The notes under the pieces: generated by a model
The model's database searches: none
What the model was told of the DNA's origin: nothing
What the model saw: the letters and a program-made list of their open reading frames with translations, nothing else
Part shown: piece after piece, positions 11,477 to 23,951 of the stretch
Layout: each line of letters starts with the position of its first letter
How positions within the stretch are numbered: position 1 is the stretch's first letter
Program-made: the position numbers and the translations under genes
From: Trachythela sp. YZ-2020
Taxonomy: Eukaryota > Cnidaria > Anthozoa > Malacalcyonacea > Clavulariidae
Assembly (NCBI GenBank): GCA_016169945.1
Contig: JADLSH010000393.1
Span: forward strand, 8,097,501-8,161,500
Direction: 5' to 3'
Length of the DNA stretch: 64,000 nt

Positions 11477-14400
11477 ATGGCCGAACAAAGAGACAGGTCT
11501 GATAGTTCTGGTGATCTTCAGCGATTAGTTCGAACAATTGTCGTAGATTTAATTTCTCAGGAACAAAACTCACGTGTGGAAACAACAACAACGCAGTCGG
11601 GGAATAGATTTAATAGCACTAACCAGGAAATTAATAACATTTTCCGCATTCCTCGAGGAGGTTCACATTCGAATACGGCGTCTACGTCAGCGAGTGATAT
11701 GAATAATTCACAAACTAATGTCGCCTTGAACTTCAATTCCCGGCAAAACTACGGTATATCACAGCCACAAAGAAAACGTCAAGAGGTGCGGCAACAACAA
11801 ACTCAGCCGAGGAAGCGAAACAGAGGGCAGTCAACTGATCCACACGCAAAATACATCAAGGACGTGTATCTTCTGCCAGAGCCCACGTGGGCAACAGTCC
11901 CAAGAAGAGAAAAGAAAGCCTTTCTGCAAACGAACAATTTTGTGGTGGATGCATTTGTAATTGACAAACGATGGAATTTAGAAGAGCTAACGACGCAATT
12001 TCATCAGCTGTTTTCAGCAGTTCTAGACGAAAGTGCTTTGGAACCCATTGGGTAATGTATATAATTTTCTGTAATAATGTTTTTTCTGTAATAATAATGC
12101 ATTAAAACATTGTGTAAGCCATTAAGTCGTGAGGTAATAATGTTTGCCTGTCAAACAAAAGGGTACAATGGGAATTTTTTCATATTTTACTTTGGCAAAA
12201 ATAGATTTTTTTTGTATATAATTGATGACCAATGCCCAATGAAAAGCAAAACGTTTTAAGATGTTACATGGAATACCAAAACCTCCTGATAAAGCTCCCC
12301 CCCGGTAACATCAAATACTGTTATTTCATCCTTTCCTTTCCTCCTGGATGTGCATATGTACATTTATTTTTTTATTTGTGTACAGCTAGTGTTATTTTGT
12401 GATTTCCTGCAATTTGATTGGCTACGCGAGCGGGCGGCTTTTTACGATATTTAGGCCGCGGGCAGGAGAGTTATTTTTTGTTTACAAATTTTAAAGATTT
12501 TACAAAGTGGCCTTTAAATTTTGAAAATTGTTTTAATGAGAATGTAAATCAGTTGTTGAAACTAGTGGAAAAAATGTTCTCCGATGATAGCTATCATAGT
12601 GAGGGCACATTTTGTGTACAGCTAGTGTTTTTTTTCGTCACGAATTTTTTAGCAATTCAACTCATATTTATCTCAATAAATAGTTCCAATCATTTCGAAA
12701 AAAATAAATACGTTATTTACCGTTTAGGTCGGGCCGTACTGGAAAAATATTTTCCCTCGGCCTCAGAAGCGGCCCTCGACCTTCGGTCTCGGGCCGCTTC
12801 TGAGGCCTCGGGAAAATATTTTTCCAGTACGGCCCTCCCAGCCGGTAAATAACTTATATGTATTATTTTATGCAACAGGTTTAAATTTATTTTTCAATTG
12901 TTAGAATTTCAATTAATATTTTATAGATTTGAATATGTCAAAGCATCTGGTACCTGCATCATACCTATTAACCTACCTAATGGACAGGAGTTAGATGGAA
13001 AGTTGTTGAAGCATATTACTGGTACTGGGCCAGTATACCTGAGGGCCTTAGAGGAGATAACAATTGACAAAAAAGAGGTAATGTTTACATGCCCTTTTCT
13101 TTTTATTACCAGATGATTATCTGGGTTCGAATTGTAAAAGAAAAGTTTATTGGAAAACTCTCTGCATGAAAATATTAAGGATATTTTAATAGGGAAAAGT
13201 GAATTCAAAGTGCTTCCTGTCATGCAAATGGAATTATTTTTCATGCTTAATTCTGTAAATATTTTCGAGGAATTTCAACAAAGTTTTTTTTTACTTTCCA
13301 TTGAGATAGGCGTATTGTGATGAGTCATCAAGTAGCATTGAAAAATGGTTTGCACCAGAGATGTCAAGTAGTCATCATGAAATTTCTTCCTCACCATCAT
13401 TTTCTTGCCCTCCTGTTTTTCCTGCCCATCAAGGTAATCAGACAGTTCACCACAGATACAGTTATTCGAGCACTGCAAATAACAGCTGGTCACACATGCT
13501 ATTGACCAGCCATTTGAGGTCATTAACTGCCTCTTGTATTTTTACTTATCATTTTAACTGAATGAACTGGTACTTCACCAGTGCTATTTAGATTGCCATC
13601 ATCAAGACTAATCACAAGCTGATTATTTACTGCACTGACATTTGTTATTATTCAATTCAGATCTTGGGACCAATGCTAGTGAAGAACTTAGGATGGATGA
13701 TGATATCCCTGAAGGTACAAGCCCTAAAACAAACTTCAATGAAATATTTGAAAATTTAAAGCAAGTATTCCCTGGAAGAGATCCCGGAGAGTTGACCACA
13801 GTTGCATTGAGGAATGAGAATATCCACGATGCAATTAATGAAATTTTGGACTCGGTTCTTGATGAAAACCCTTCTTCTGGTAGGTAATTTAAGCTAACAC
13901 AGTTTAACATAAAAATCAACCAGGAAAAACTCCTGCTATACTCTTGCAGTTAATAGGAATTTTTCAGTTGTTTTAGAAACTTTGTCACCCAAGTTATTTT
14001 GTGTATGTAAATCAAAGTAGTCAGTGGGTTAAATTTTAACCAAGGGTTAGTGCTAATCATGCTTTGAACAACCAGTTCCTGGGAATGAAGGTCAATTTTT
14101 ATATGTTTTAAAATGTATTTCAAAACAACATTTTTTCTTAACATCAAATTAAGTGATACCTAAGCCTTTGCAGGTTGATCGGAATTTAACAATTTTAAAA
14201 ATGTATCGCTATTGAAGTTATAACACATATTTATGTTGACCTAAAAGTACTGGTATAGATCTGATGAATTAGAGAAATCTGATGTTTCTCCATAGTTTAA
14301 GAATATCTCAATTATTAATTAAGGGGCACCACCTCCTTCCTATATATCCCTAATAACAATTACTGTTGATTTAAAGTGATGTAGAATACATAGAGTGTAA

Positions 14401-16134
14401 ATATTCCACTTGGGTTGTTTTCTTTACAGCTAGCTCTTCAAATGACGACTTTCATCCAGAGGATTTAGTACTAGCCACTGCCACCAATTCTCTGCTAGCA
14501 CTGAAGTCTTACCAACATCAACTGGTTGAAACATCTACACAGCGCATATCAATTGACAGACAATCACCAAATTTTCTGAGAGATATAATTCGAATATATA
14601 AAAGACCTGGATTTGAACTTAAGTCTATTCCAGATATCGAGTTCTTAAATGAAATCGGCATTGACGGCGGTGGCTTGACCAGAGAATTTTTTCATCTGGT
14701 ATTGACGAAGCTGAGAGATGGAGATGCAGGTGGCATCACACTATTTGAAGGTGAAACTGATCACCTTGTTCCGATCCATTGTACATCATCTCTGGATAGC
14801 GGACTTTTTCATTTATTTGGGAAAGTCTTGGCCCATTCAGTACTACATGAAGGGATGGGGTTCATTGGGATGGCTCCGGCAGTTGCCAAATACATCGTTA
14901 CAAGAAGTACTGATGAGGCTGCAGCACTTGTCTGCTTGGATGACATTCCAGATTTAGAGTATAGGGATTATGCGAAAAAGGTAATGTAGTCAGATGATTC
15001 GTGTATGGTACATATGTACTTCTTTCAAATTATAAAACTTTGATCCCCTAAACACATTGAGTCCCATGCTGGCATCCCCATCATACATACCAGACACTGA
15101 ATTTCTGTTAATGGACCAATTTATCTTTTTGAAGTTTCCTAAAGACAACTAAAATCCTTACATTTACACAACATACTGTGACTGAAAACCTAATGTATGT
15201 GGACGAAAGTTGAACATTTCCATTTACTTGGCCCTATCTTTCTTTTTTCAGATATTAGAAGCAAAGAATGCAGATGACTTGATGGACTTGTCTGGTGACC
15301 CAACTGTGCTTAGCCTACTAGATTCAGCAGGATTTGTTGGACAGCAATTAAGCCTCAGAAATGCACAAGTTGCAGTTCAACAAATCATTATGCATGAAGT
15401 ACTCAACAAACGACGGGATGAAATGGCAGATATTGCTAGTGGCATGGAAACGCTATCCCTGCAGAAGCTTCTTTCTTCTTGCCCTGATTTGATTAATGTA
15501 GTATTCCCTGCATCTCAATCCTTGTTCATCGATCCATCATTGCTCAAAGGAATGCTTAAAATTAACCCAAGCGACTATTCAGGACTTCTTGATAAAGAAA
15601 ATGCCCTTAAGTGGTTCAAGAGCTACATTGATGAATGTGCACAAGGTATTATAAATGCTACAAAATATTTTAGCTGTAGTGGTTAAAGCATAATTTACAA
15701 TGATTATTAATTTAAGCACAGCGAATCTCTTAATAAATTCTTCTTGTCTGAACACTTTAATAATTATGATGCACTTGTTGATGCATTTCCCACAAGAGAA
15801 AAGAAGAAATTAAAAATATCTCTCTAGACAAACAGTAACTGGGCCCTAATTTCTTGTAGCTCTGTCATGCTGGTTTTAATATAATTCTCATCTGCTCTAA
15901 TATTTAGAAGGAAGCAAAGTAACTCTTGCTCATCTTTGCATGTTTGCAACTGGAAAACCACAAATTGGTGAAATAAAAGTGGAGTTTCAGACAAACAAAG
16001 AAAAGAAGATGCCTAAGGCTGCAACATGCCCTGGAGTATTGACCTTGCCAGTGTGTCATGAGAATTATGGAGATTTTAAAAAACAAATGGACAATGCTTT
16101 GTGGTACGAATCTGAAGGATTTTACCTGGTTTGA
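11477..16134 (+). CDS. CUE-HECT E3 ubiquitin ligase encoded by IS3EU-1
   Basis: Exons at 11477-12051, 12927-13077, 13310-13433, 13661-13879, 14430-14980, 15252-15645 and 15908-16134. All junctions are GT-AG, and the phases join into one open frame of 746 residues, so the gene looks intact. Residues about 1-190 are low-complexity Ser/Gln/Asn-rich, then a conserved block (KDVYLLPEP...FVVDAFVID) shared with the ORF at 45588. A CUE-like ubiquitin-binding segment follows at about 309-350 (NFNEIFENLKQVFP...HDAINEILD). The HECT domain occupies about 390-746, with IGIDGGGLTREFFHLV in the N-lobe and the C-lobe active-site motif ATCPGVLTLPV, placing the thioester cysteine near residue 712. HECT ligases accept ubiquitin from an E2 on that cysteine and pass it to a substrate. 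The closest named relatives are probably annotated as G2E3-like. The substrate is unknown. The ATG at 11477 was chosen because the upstream in-frame extension lacks an ATG. Confidence 0.85.
12052..12926. other. intron 1 of the HECT gene
   Basis: Non-coding, AT-rich except for a GC-rich hairpin block. The phrase TGTACAGCTAGTGTT occurs twice (about 12381 and 12616), bracketing a 235-bp stretch, which suggests a small insertion or local duplication. Confidence 0.6.
12728..12842. repeat. GC-rich hairpin, arms of about 50 bp
   Basis: The left arm GGGCCGTACTGGAAAAATAT... and the right arm ...ATATTTTTCCAGTACGGCCC are near-perfect reverse complements around a short centre CTCGACCTTCGGTCTCG that is itself partly self-complementary. 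In RNA it would form a long stem inside intron 1. It is probably a MITE or snap-back repeat; no function is evident. Confidence 0.85.
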
Positions 16135-16319
16135 AGAGCACAATATTATGCACCTATAGTTTACAGATTTTGCACTGGCATTTTAAAGTTACTATGAAAA
16201 TACTATAGTTTTCGTTATATGGTATCATATCAATACCTTAAATAATTTTCTTTGTGCATATTTGCACCAGAAACACAAACTGTTGAGTTGTTAGCTAAAG
16301 TTTAAAAATGTGGTAAATA

Positions 16320-17967
16320 TTATATGTTACTTGACATTGTGTCAACAATCGTTGAAAGGTACTGCAGTACCTGCAAATAAGAAGTTATTCCATTGGTATC
16401 TATCGAGCATCTCTGTCTAATCTCATACACAGCTTGCTCTTGCTCATTGGATAGCATATAAGGGATTTCCGCAACCTCCACATTATTTATAGTTACTCCT
16501 TGAGGCATAGGACCATCCTCATCAACACCCAAATTCTGAAAGTCCTGACTATTTGTGAGCACATTGCTGACAGCCGAATAACTAGTATTTCGACTGCTGA
16601 CCATACCTCTTACCCAAAGTTGTGTTGGTGTGTAATTGGAAGCCGAGGTAACAGGGTGACTATTCCATTGTTCAACAAATGAATTCAAAGCATAATTAAT
16701 AAGTGGCAAATATACTAGGTGCAAAGCAAATAAGTGGAGTTCATTGTCTGGAATGAAAACATTTTGTTGCTCCAGATAAAGGAATATGTTGACAAATCGG
16801 CTAGCTATAATCCGATTTGTTTCTCTCCATAGCCTCTCAATTCTCTGATTTCGAACTGAGCTGCCAGTGATAAAACTGCCCCTGTTTAAACCACAATTGT
16901 TAAGCATAAACCTGGCAACTTCAATATTTTCCATCCCATAATCCGACCTTACTCGAGAGGGAAGATTGTAGTTTGTAACAGCATTCTGGAACAATCTGAG
17001 GACAGTATTAGCTCTGTTGTTATTTGATGCTCCCAAATATACAATGAGCCGTGAGTATCCATCGATCCCACCGTGTATTACAATCCGGTAAGGTGTGATC
17101 AATTTATGGTTGCCATCGATGTGCCTATTAAACAAATTTATATATACTATAAACATTCTTGTAAAGATTTTTTTTGTGTACTGTAAGGCTTTGTGTTCTG
17201 TAAGGCTCTTATGCCCTAAAATTTAAAATTGAGAAAATTTATTTACCATAAAAATTGGGACATGGTACATTGTAAACCCTTCTAATTATTCTTCTTCTAT
17301 GATGTAAAACTGTGGTGACAGGGTCTATTCTTGATATCGATGATTCTATTCGCCTTCTCTGCACAAGTAATCCTCTGCTGAGCAGGGCTCCTCGAACCAG
17401 ATTCCGCCCAGCTTGGGGGGTTGTCTGCAAAACTCCCCTGACAATCTGGTCCAATTCATTGTTGGAGATATCAGAATAACCACCTACGCTAATAGAACCA
17501 GATTCATGACGGCGTCTCCGAAGTGTTCTCGAGGAAACACCGAGCAATTGGGCAGTATCTGTCCATGCAAATCCTAATTGACGAAGGTCATGTGCATCTG
17601 ATGTATTTACGGCAAATCGCGGTCTTCCTTGACTATCTGAACGTTCAACAGGCGCCATGTATGATTCATCGTCAATTTCAGTCTCTCTATTTTCTCGCTC
17701 GATGCTACGGTCTTGTAATCTTGCTCTTATAATGCCAGATACATCCAGAAGTTGTGCTATATTATCATGTAAATTAATATATTCGGCAGGAACTGCTTCT
17801 AGTAATCTTGCAGCTAAAGTGCGTACAGTCTGCTCATGTTCGTCAATCCGTCTAGCAAAAAAATCTGCTCTATCGTCTTCTATGTTCGTAAGATTTCCAC
17901 CGTCAATCAAAACACGACAATACGAATTGAAAAACTCTTCTAAATTAGGTAACCACCTTGCCGCCAT
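16320..17967 (-). CDS. DDE integrase-type transposase of IS3EU-1
   Basis: Two exons, 17247-17967 and 16320-17124, with a GT-AG intron of 122 bp. Exon 1 ([13 protein letters not shown]...) contains a helix-turn-helix-like segment ([28 protein letters not shown]) and a block [24 protein letters not shown]. Exon 2 holds the catalytic core: HIDGNHKLI (first Asp), [24 protein letters not shown] (second Asp) and [13 protein letters not shown] (Glu). It would cut and join the element's TAY ends. The splice as drawn (phase 1 donor) puts the core one base out of frame. Relatives known to me read PN-x-LWHIDG, and one more T in the five-T run before the donor would restore that reading. So this copy either has a one-base deletion or uses a splice site I did not find. 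The ATG at 17967 mirrors that of the ligase. Confidence 0.75.
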
Positions 17968-18046
17968 CTTATTTATCAAAATTTAACTTCAGGAGTTCCC
18001 GCCAAAAAGGAATTATAAATTATGATATAATTATGCAAATCTACGA

Positions 18047-18279
18047 GCGCACCTGGTTTTTCAAGTCGAAATATGATAATTTATTCATGAAAACTTCGAC
18101 TTCGATTTGCGTCACTTCGACTTCGATTTGTATGAATTCGACTTCGATTTGTATGAATTCGACTTCGATTTGTATGAATTCGAGTTCGATTCAGCATTAA
18201 TTCGAGTTCGATTTGCACCACTTCAACTTCGAATTTTATGTTTGACTGTTCGACTTTTTGTCCGCTATGGGCAAGCATA
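18047..18279. repeat. right inverted repeat of IS3EU-1
   Basis: Reverse complement of 11194-11426, with the same number of 21-bp subrepeats on both sides. Equal copy number suggests recent activity or homogenisation between the ends. Confidence 0.9.
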
Positions 18280-18348
18280 TGAATTAAACACCAAGTTGAA
18301 TACGATTAATAATTCATATTTTGATGTAGAATATTTGTTTCCCTGCAG

Positions 18349-21300
18349 ACGTGCTTAGTTCGTCAGAAAAATCTGGGAGTGAGACAGAGGCATCACTACA
18401 TATCAAGGTAAAGAAGTTTTGATATCATCTTTGGCCAAATAAATTCAAAAAGTTATGCCTTATGGCTGCCTGATTTAATACTCGATTTAATATTAAGTAA
18501 AATAATTTGGCATTAGACAGAGTAAAACAACAAAGTAGGATACATTGCGGCTTAATGTGGCAGCTGGGCAATAAGTCACATTGGCAGATTGTTTGATTAG
18601 CAAAAATCGTACCTCTAACAAGAAATTGTTTGGTGGAAAACAGTAAAACTCAAGTAAAACAATAAAATAGAGTTCTTAATGAGTTAAATAACGTTGCAGC
18701 CTTCATTGCAGCTCAATGAGTTAAATAATGTATTCATGTCATGATTTATCTCTTATATGGCATGTTTAAACGTATAATTTAACGTCTAAGACTTTCCCTT
18801 GACGGGCAAACTTGTCTGGTGTTAGAAAGAGTAAATAAAGTAGAGGGCGCATGGGGACGAATTGCACATTAAAGGGTTACGGTTAACAATGTATTCTGGC
18901 AGATAGCTCAGTGTTAACCCATTAACACCCAAGACTGTTCTGTCTGGTGTTGTCTGGTGTTAAACAGAGTAAGGGCTCTCACTGCCTTGGACATCTCACA
19001 TCACAGACTATGACAGGAACTATGAGAATATAAGAGAGTATAATATATAGTACAACTCTTGTTAATATTTTCTTTTCCAGAGAAAACAGAACCTGTATCA
19101 AAGCACTGTACCACCTGAGCTGTGGAATATATTTCCTCCTCAAGGCAACTATCTAAAAAATATTCTGAAATACAGTGGATATGAAACATATGAATCGATT
19201 ATCAAGTTAAAAGAGAAGGGAGAGCTTGAACAAGTATTTGAGTTTGTTAAGTTCATGTCTGATGTTGTTCCAGATAAAGAGGAAATGTTTGGCATTTTTT
19301 CAAGAAACCCACAAAAGACCATGCTTATACCAGGGCTAAAGGTGATAATAAGATATTAAAAATGATTTAATTATTGCATGCTTTGGGATTGTCAGATACT
19401 AGCTGTTAAATAACTTCATGATGTCAGGCATATATGCAATGTAATTATTTTATCTTTCTTTCTTTAGCCTGTGCTTGAAAGATTTATTCTTAAGGTACAA
19501 AAATGGAGAAGTAACGAGAGTGGGCAATCGCATTGTAAGAGAGCAAAAAAAGTTCGACAACAAAAAGTTCAAAAAGTCAGTTCCGATAAATCAGATGTTT
19601 CTGCATCCAGGCCTTCGGTCACGACAACACCAATCAACAGTGATCTAGTTAAAGATCTTACATCGCGAATGAAAAAGTGGATATTGGGTAGAAGTAACTG
19701 TCAAGAAAAGCTCTCAAAAACTGGCATGACAATAGAAAATGTTTTCAACATAACCGTATGTTTCAACTAGAAACCATACTTCCACGGGTTCATGCAGCAC
19801 TTGCAGTGTTTAACATACCGCATGTTTTCACCTCAATTTTATTTTCATCTTTTTAGGTGAACAAGATTTCTTCAAGCTTGCAATTTGATTGCTGTGTGTG
19901 TGATATCACTGTTGCCGTTCCACTGGCAGAATCTGGGCAACCAACATTATCCAATGCGCAGAGACACGTCACCAAACGCTGTTGGTTAAAAGAAGCAGAA
20001 AAGAATGCCAAAACAACGACGAGAAATTTATTGGATATGTTTAAAAAGTAATGAATAGAATACATCACTTTAGGAATCGATCACAAACTGAGAACCAGGA
20101 TGGATTTTTTTTTTGTAAATTCGCATGAGCTCATCACCTATTCGTTATTGATATTCCACGAGTTAGCTTAGCAAGTTTCAAATTTTATCAGTTATTTCAT
20201 TAGCAGGTTCTCACAGTATGTGGGTTTGGCTATTTTTTCCCAAAAAAGTCAATAGCCGAAAACGTTCGTGGTTGGGCTTTTTTAAGCCTAATCATTATAA
20301 TGATTTTTAGGAAAGAAACTAGTTCAACGACCGTTCCAGTTATAGAACTTGATAAAGAAACTAATTCAGGCGGTGACAACGAAGACGGCAGCGAAAATCC
20401 TGAAGAAAGTATTCTTGATGACAAGAGCGTAAGTTCTGAAATTGACGATCCCGCTGAAGACCCTGTTGAAGACCCTGAACAAGTTAGTAGCACTTAATAT
20501 ATTAATATATTAATGTACTGTAGCATGTTCCCGCATAACTTTTACTTTTTATGCAGTGCTTTTTTTTTTAGGATTTTCCAAAAAACGTGACAGTGCCCGC
20601 TGGTCAAGCCGCGCCTACCGGAAGCAGCGGGCATTAAATAAAACTGGTAACGCTCCAGGTCAAACCAAAATAACAGATCATTTTGACAGCGAAAGATTTT
20701 TAGAAAATATCGATGCACATGAGGTTACAAGAGTTCCAATCAACACTGCATTTGGCATAGACAGAAACGAAAGTGTTAGACCAATTCTGAGAAAATTGTT
20801 TGAAAATGCTGAGAAAAATTCCCAGAAAAAATCTTCACATGGTTATCGTCATGAGGAAACAATAAAAAAGTTTGCTTCATCGTTGTATTGTTTAATAGGA
20901 AAGGCGGGGTATGAAATGCTTCAGCACAATTTTGGCTGTGCATTGCCAACAGTTGACACCATTACTAAAAACGTAGCAAGAAGAAAAAAGATAAGAGAAG
21001 GGAGTTTTAGATTTGATGAACTGGCCCAGCATTTGAAAGACTGGAACTGCCCTATGGGTGTTCATATTCAACTGGACGACACCAGGATATTGCAACGCAT
21101 TGAATACGACCAGGTTACAGATAGATATGTTGGATTCTGTTTACCCATAAAGGATGGTTTGCCAGATGGAGATGCTTTTATTTTCGACACTTTTGAAGAT
21201 CTCGAGACAGTTTTTAATTCAAAACCGTGCGTTTCTTATGGACATTGCATAGTAGCTAAACCGGTTAAGGTGGAAGCTCCTTCGTTTGTCCTCTTTGTTC

Positions 21301-23228
21301 TCGGAACAGATTCAAAATATACGCATATTGACATTGAGTGGAGATGGCAGTATATCACTAAGGAGCTTGGTAAGCGTGGTGTATGCGTATATTCAAACGG
21401 GGCAGATGGGGCTGGGCCGTTTTTAAAGGCAATGATCGAGCAATGTGGACTGTTTAAGTTGTCGAAAGAAAGTAACGTTCCGAAAGAATGGACATTCTTC
21501 ATGATGCCCAAATTAAGAGAGAATGCGTTACCAGCGCAAGATGTCATTCACCTTCTAGCAAAGCTTAGGACTCGTCTTCTTACCCCGTCAAATATACTAA
21601 GTCTGGGTTCAGAGGTAGCATGTCCAGGACATTTACTAGAAGTTCTAAAGCGTTATCCCAAAGCCAAACACGGTTTGACACAGCGTGCGATCGATAACAA
21701 GGATAAACAAAACTACAGCAGCATCGAACTTATTAACGAAAGCGTAGAGGAATGTTTACAGGAACTGGACGTAAAAACAAAGACATCTGGAACAGTTATT
21801 TATTTGTCTTTAATGCGTGATGTAAGAAATTGTTTTTTCGATAAATCCATATCCCCTCTAGATCGGCTCTACAAGATCTGGAAAGCCATTTTCTTCTTAA
21901 GAATATGGCGGACGTGGTTGTGTGAAAACGATCTGGCTGAAGGTGACCATTTCATCACCAATAACGCGTATTTGTGCATCGAACTAAACGGACACATGCT
22001 GACAAACCTTGTATATAATGTCACCATCGGAAAATTTCCACCCGAGGCTCTACGAGTGTGGCTGTGTGGCTCCCAAGCATGCGAACAACTTTTTCGCTTG
22101 TTAAGATCCATGACGCCGACATTCTCCACAATTGTCAACTTTTCACTTAAAGGTATTCTTGAAAAAATTCACAAATTACAATTTATTTCAAGCAGTGAAT
22201 CGGATGAGAGTATTGCTTTTCCAAGACTAAAAAAAAGGCTTTTACAGACAAAAGATGAAACTGAAAAAACCTTTGACGTTCCCATTGAGGAGGCCATAAC
22301 AAAAAAAGTTTTGGAAAGCAAAGATGACGCAGTTACACTGGCAAGAAAATGTGGCATAAATTTGAGATCTTGGAAGGACAGCGATTTAGTGAAAAATCTC
22401 CAATACGTCGTTACAGATGCAATCACAAATGATCAAGAGTCCTGTGAAGATTCATTACTGATTGACCATGAAGCCACCCACCAATGAAACAAATCCATCC
22501 ATGCCTCAGCACGAGATCATGTCCATCCAGGAGGACCTCACCCAAATAAAGCTCAGGAAGAACTTGGACACCTCAGGCATTCCGACCTACGTAAGGGATA
22601 CTGGCTCGGAAACGGGTGAATCATCTAATAGGACGTACAGTTTGCAAAAGAAAAAAAAACGGACTCCAGTTAGATCACCCTTTGTGAAATACAAGGACGC
22701 ATACATACGGAAGACAACTGCCTTGTATCTTTTGCAAGCAAACTTCCAAGTTTCGAAAGACCAACTGCTTCGCGTGTGTGCTGAACAACCCACCCATATT
22801 TTTGGTAGTTCCTCCTTTAATAAAGAATGCGATAATCGAGCTGTGAAATGTGGCGATCTCTATGTATTTAAACGCGTTGATGACAATTCAAAGTGCTTAT
22901 TGGGAAGAGTTGTCCAGTTCTCGTATATGCGGGGAAACATTCTGACTATGTCGACTTGACAAAGGTCTCCCATAAGAGTATTGGCGTTTTTGCGAATTGG
23001 TTTCATGGAACAAATGTAAACGTTCCCGATATAGAAGATAAGGACATTGTGAACTTCATCCCACTTAACTTGCTTTTTACTCCTGGGTATCTTTCACTCG
23101 AGAACTATATTTCAACCATAGATGACTCATCGTTGGTGTTTCATGCTGATTACTCTTTCTCCATCCCTATTGCAATTTTGGACCGTGTTTTACCGCAGTG
23201 GAAAGTCCAATTAACTTTCGACCTATGA
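18349..23228 (+). pseudogene. spliced DDE transposase-like gene, 5' end missing
   Basis: Exons at 18349-18407, 19081-19341, 19468-19755, 19857-20047, 20311-20482 and about 20572-23228; the first four junctions keep phase. Exon 4 has a Cys/His cluster (CCVCD...HVTKRC), a possible zinc finger. The large last exon reads as a catalytic region: IQLDDTRILQ (Asp), NGADGAGPFLKAM (Asp), QDVIHLLAKLR and GSQACEQLFRLLRSM (Glu). It stops at 22487; a shifted frame continues at 22462-22959 and again at 22893-23228 with conserved-looking text (FVKYKDAYIRKTTALYLL), so two frameshifts break the C-terminus. The exon 5 to 6 phase also does not join. I recognise the pattern as a multicopy cnidarian transposase-like protein but cannot name the superfamily. 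An AATAAA lies near 23297. The first exon starts in phase 1, so upstream exons existed before IS3EU-1 inserted 70 bp away. Confidence 0.65.
18408..19080. repeat. intron with diverged anthozoan-type interspersed repeat
   Basis: Several degraded copies of GTCTGGTGTTA(GAAA)GAGTAA occur near 18500, 18815 and 18945. Their reverse complement resembles the CTCTGTCTAACGCCAG repeat seen at 38640-38765 in this window. A hAT-like end sequence AGGGCTCTCAC occurs at about 18967 without a partner. Confidence 0.5.
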
Positions 23229-23366
23229 AGGTCATGACATACATATGGTCCGCAGTGTAAAATTATTTAATCAAACTCTTAAAGTTACAAATTTTCAATA
23301 AAACGTTACCATATTAATGATTTCATAGAACACTCTGTTTTACTTGTTCTTTTAATTAAAAAAATC
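23229..23366. other. spacer between transposase-like gene and IS3EU-2
   Basis: Contains the AATAAA signal near 23297 for the preceding gene and ends at the target duplication GATAGC (23367-23372). Nothing else is recognised. Confidence 0.5.
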
Positions 23367-23372
23367 GATAGC

Positions 23373-23740
23373 TACGGTGGCCCACACGTACAACGACAAA
23401 TATATTTCTATCTAAGCAATAAATAAATATACTACCGCAGAAAATAACATTTAATAGCAAAAATATTTATTTTGTGCTGCAAATATCTTTTCTTGTTGAA
23501 AATATTTATCTACATCACATAAATATTTACAATTGTAACGAAAATATTTAGTTTGTACTTAATATTAATGCATGATGCAAAAAAATACTGATGCATAAAA
23601 ATATTTATGCATGATACAAAAATATATTTATGCATGATACAAAAAATATTATGCATGACAAAAAAATAATTATGCGTGATGCAAAAATATATTTATGCAT
23701 GATGCAAAAATAATTTGACATTAGTACCCAGACCCAGGCT
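23373..23740. repeat. left inverted repeat of IS3EU-2
   Basis: Complementary to 43480-43885 with small indels. The inner half is an array of ATGCATGATACAAAAATATT-like units, analogous in position to the minisatellite of IS3EU-1 but unrelated in sequence. Confidence 0.9.
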
Positions 23741-23951
23741 CAAGTCGTCAACTCCAGTGATGTATTCAGCTCAGTTGTCAAGTCCTTCCCGCGCTTTCCA
23801 ACGTGTTTTCACATTGGTGGCCCAGAAATCGATTGTGTTTACCTTCTGTAGCCTGGCCTGTGGCCTGGCGGTCATCTCACTTGTATTCAAAAATCTCGCG
23901 TGACGTTCGTGGGGCTCGTGAGTAGACCTATGGTTTTCATCAGTTGTCAAT

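Larger units (their letters stand above)
11194..18279. mobile_element. IS3EU-1: complete DNA transposon with HECT ligase and DDE integrase
   Basis: A 7086-bp element ending TATGCTTGCCC...GGGCAAGCATA, flanked by the 6-bp duplication TGAATT (11188-11193 and 18280-18285). Inverted repeats are 233 bp long. Inside are two genes transcribed toward each other: the HECT ligase from the left end (11477-16134, plus) and the DDE integrase from the right end (16320-17967, minus), with 185 bp between their stops. Both start codons lie within about 80 bp of an inverted repeat, so each repeat probably includes the promoter. TAY ends and a 6-bp duplication match my recollection of the IS3EU superfamily in Repbase; that name is from memory and needs checking. 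The element is nearly intact. Confidence 0.9.

Noticed and set aside
16320..17967. Retroviral integrase as an explanation of the integrase-like gene
   Set aside because: The gene lies in a DNA transposon with inverted repeats and a 6-bp duplication, has an intron, and has no gag, protease or RT nearby.
11183..18278. Mirrored ORFs with IHTNRSR repeats at both ends
   Set aside because: They are the inverted repeats of IS3EU-1 read through; no start context or domain, and the real genes begin just inside.
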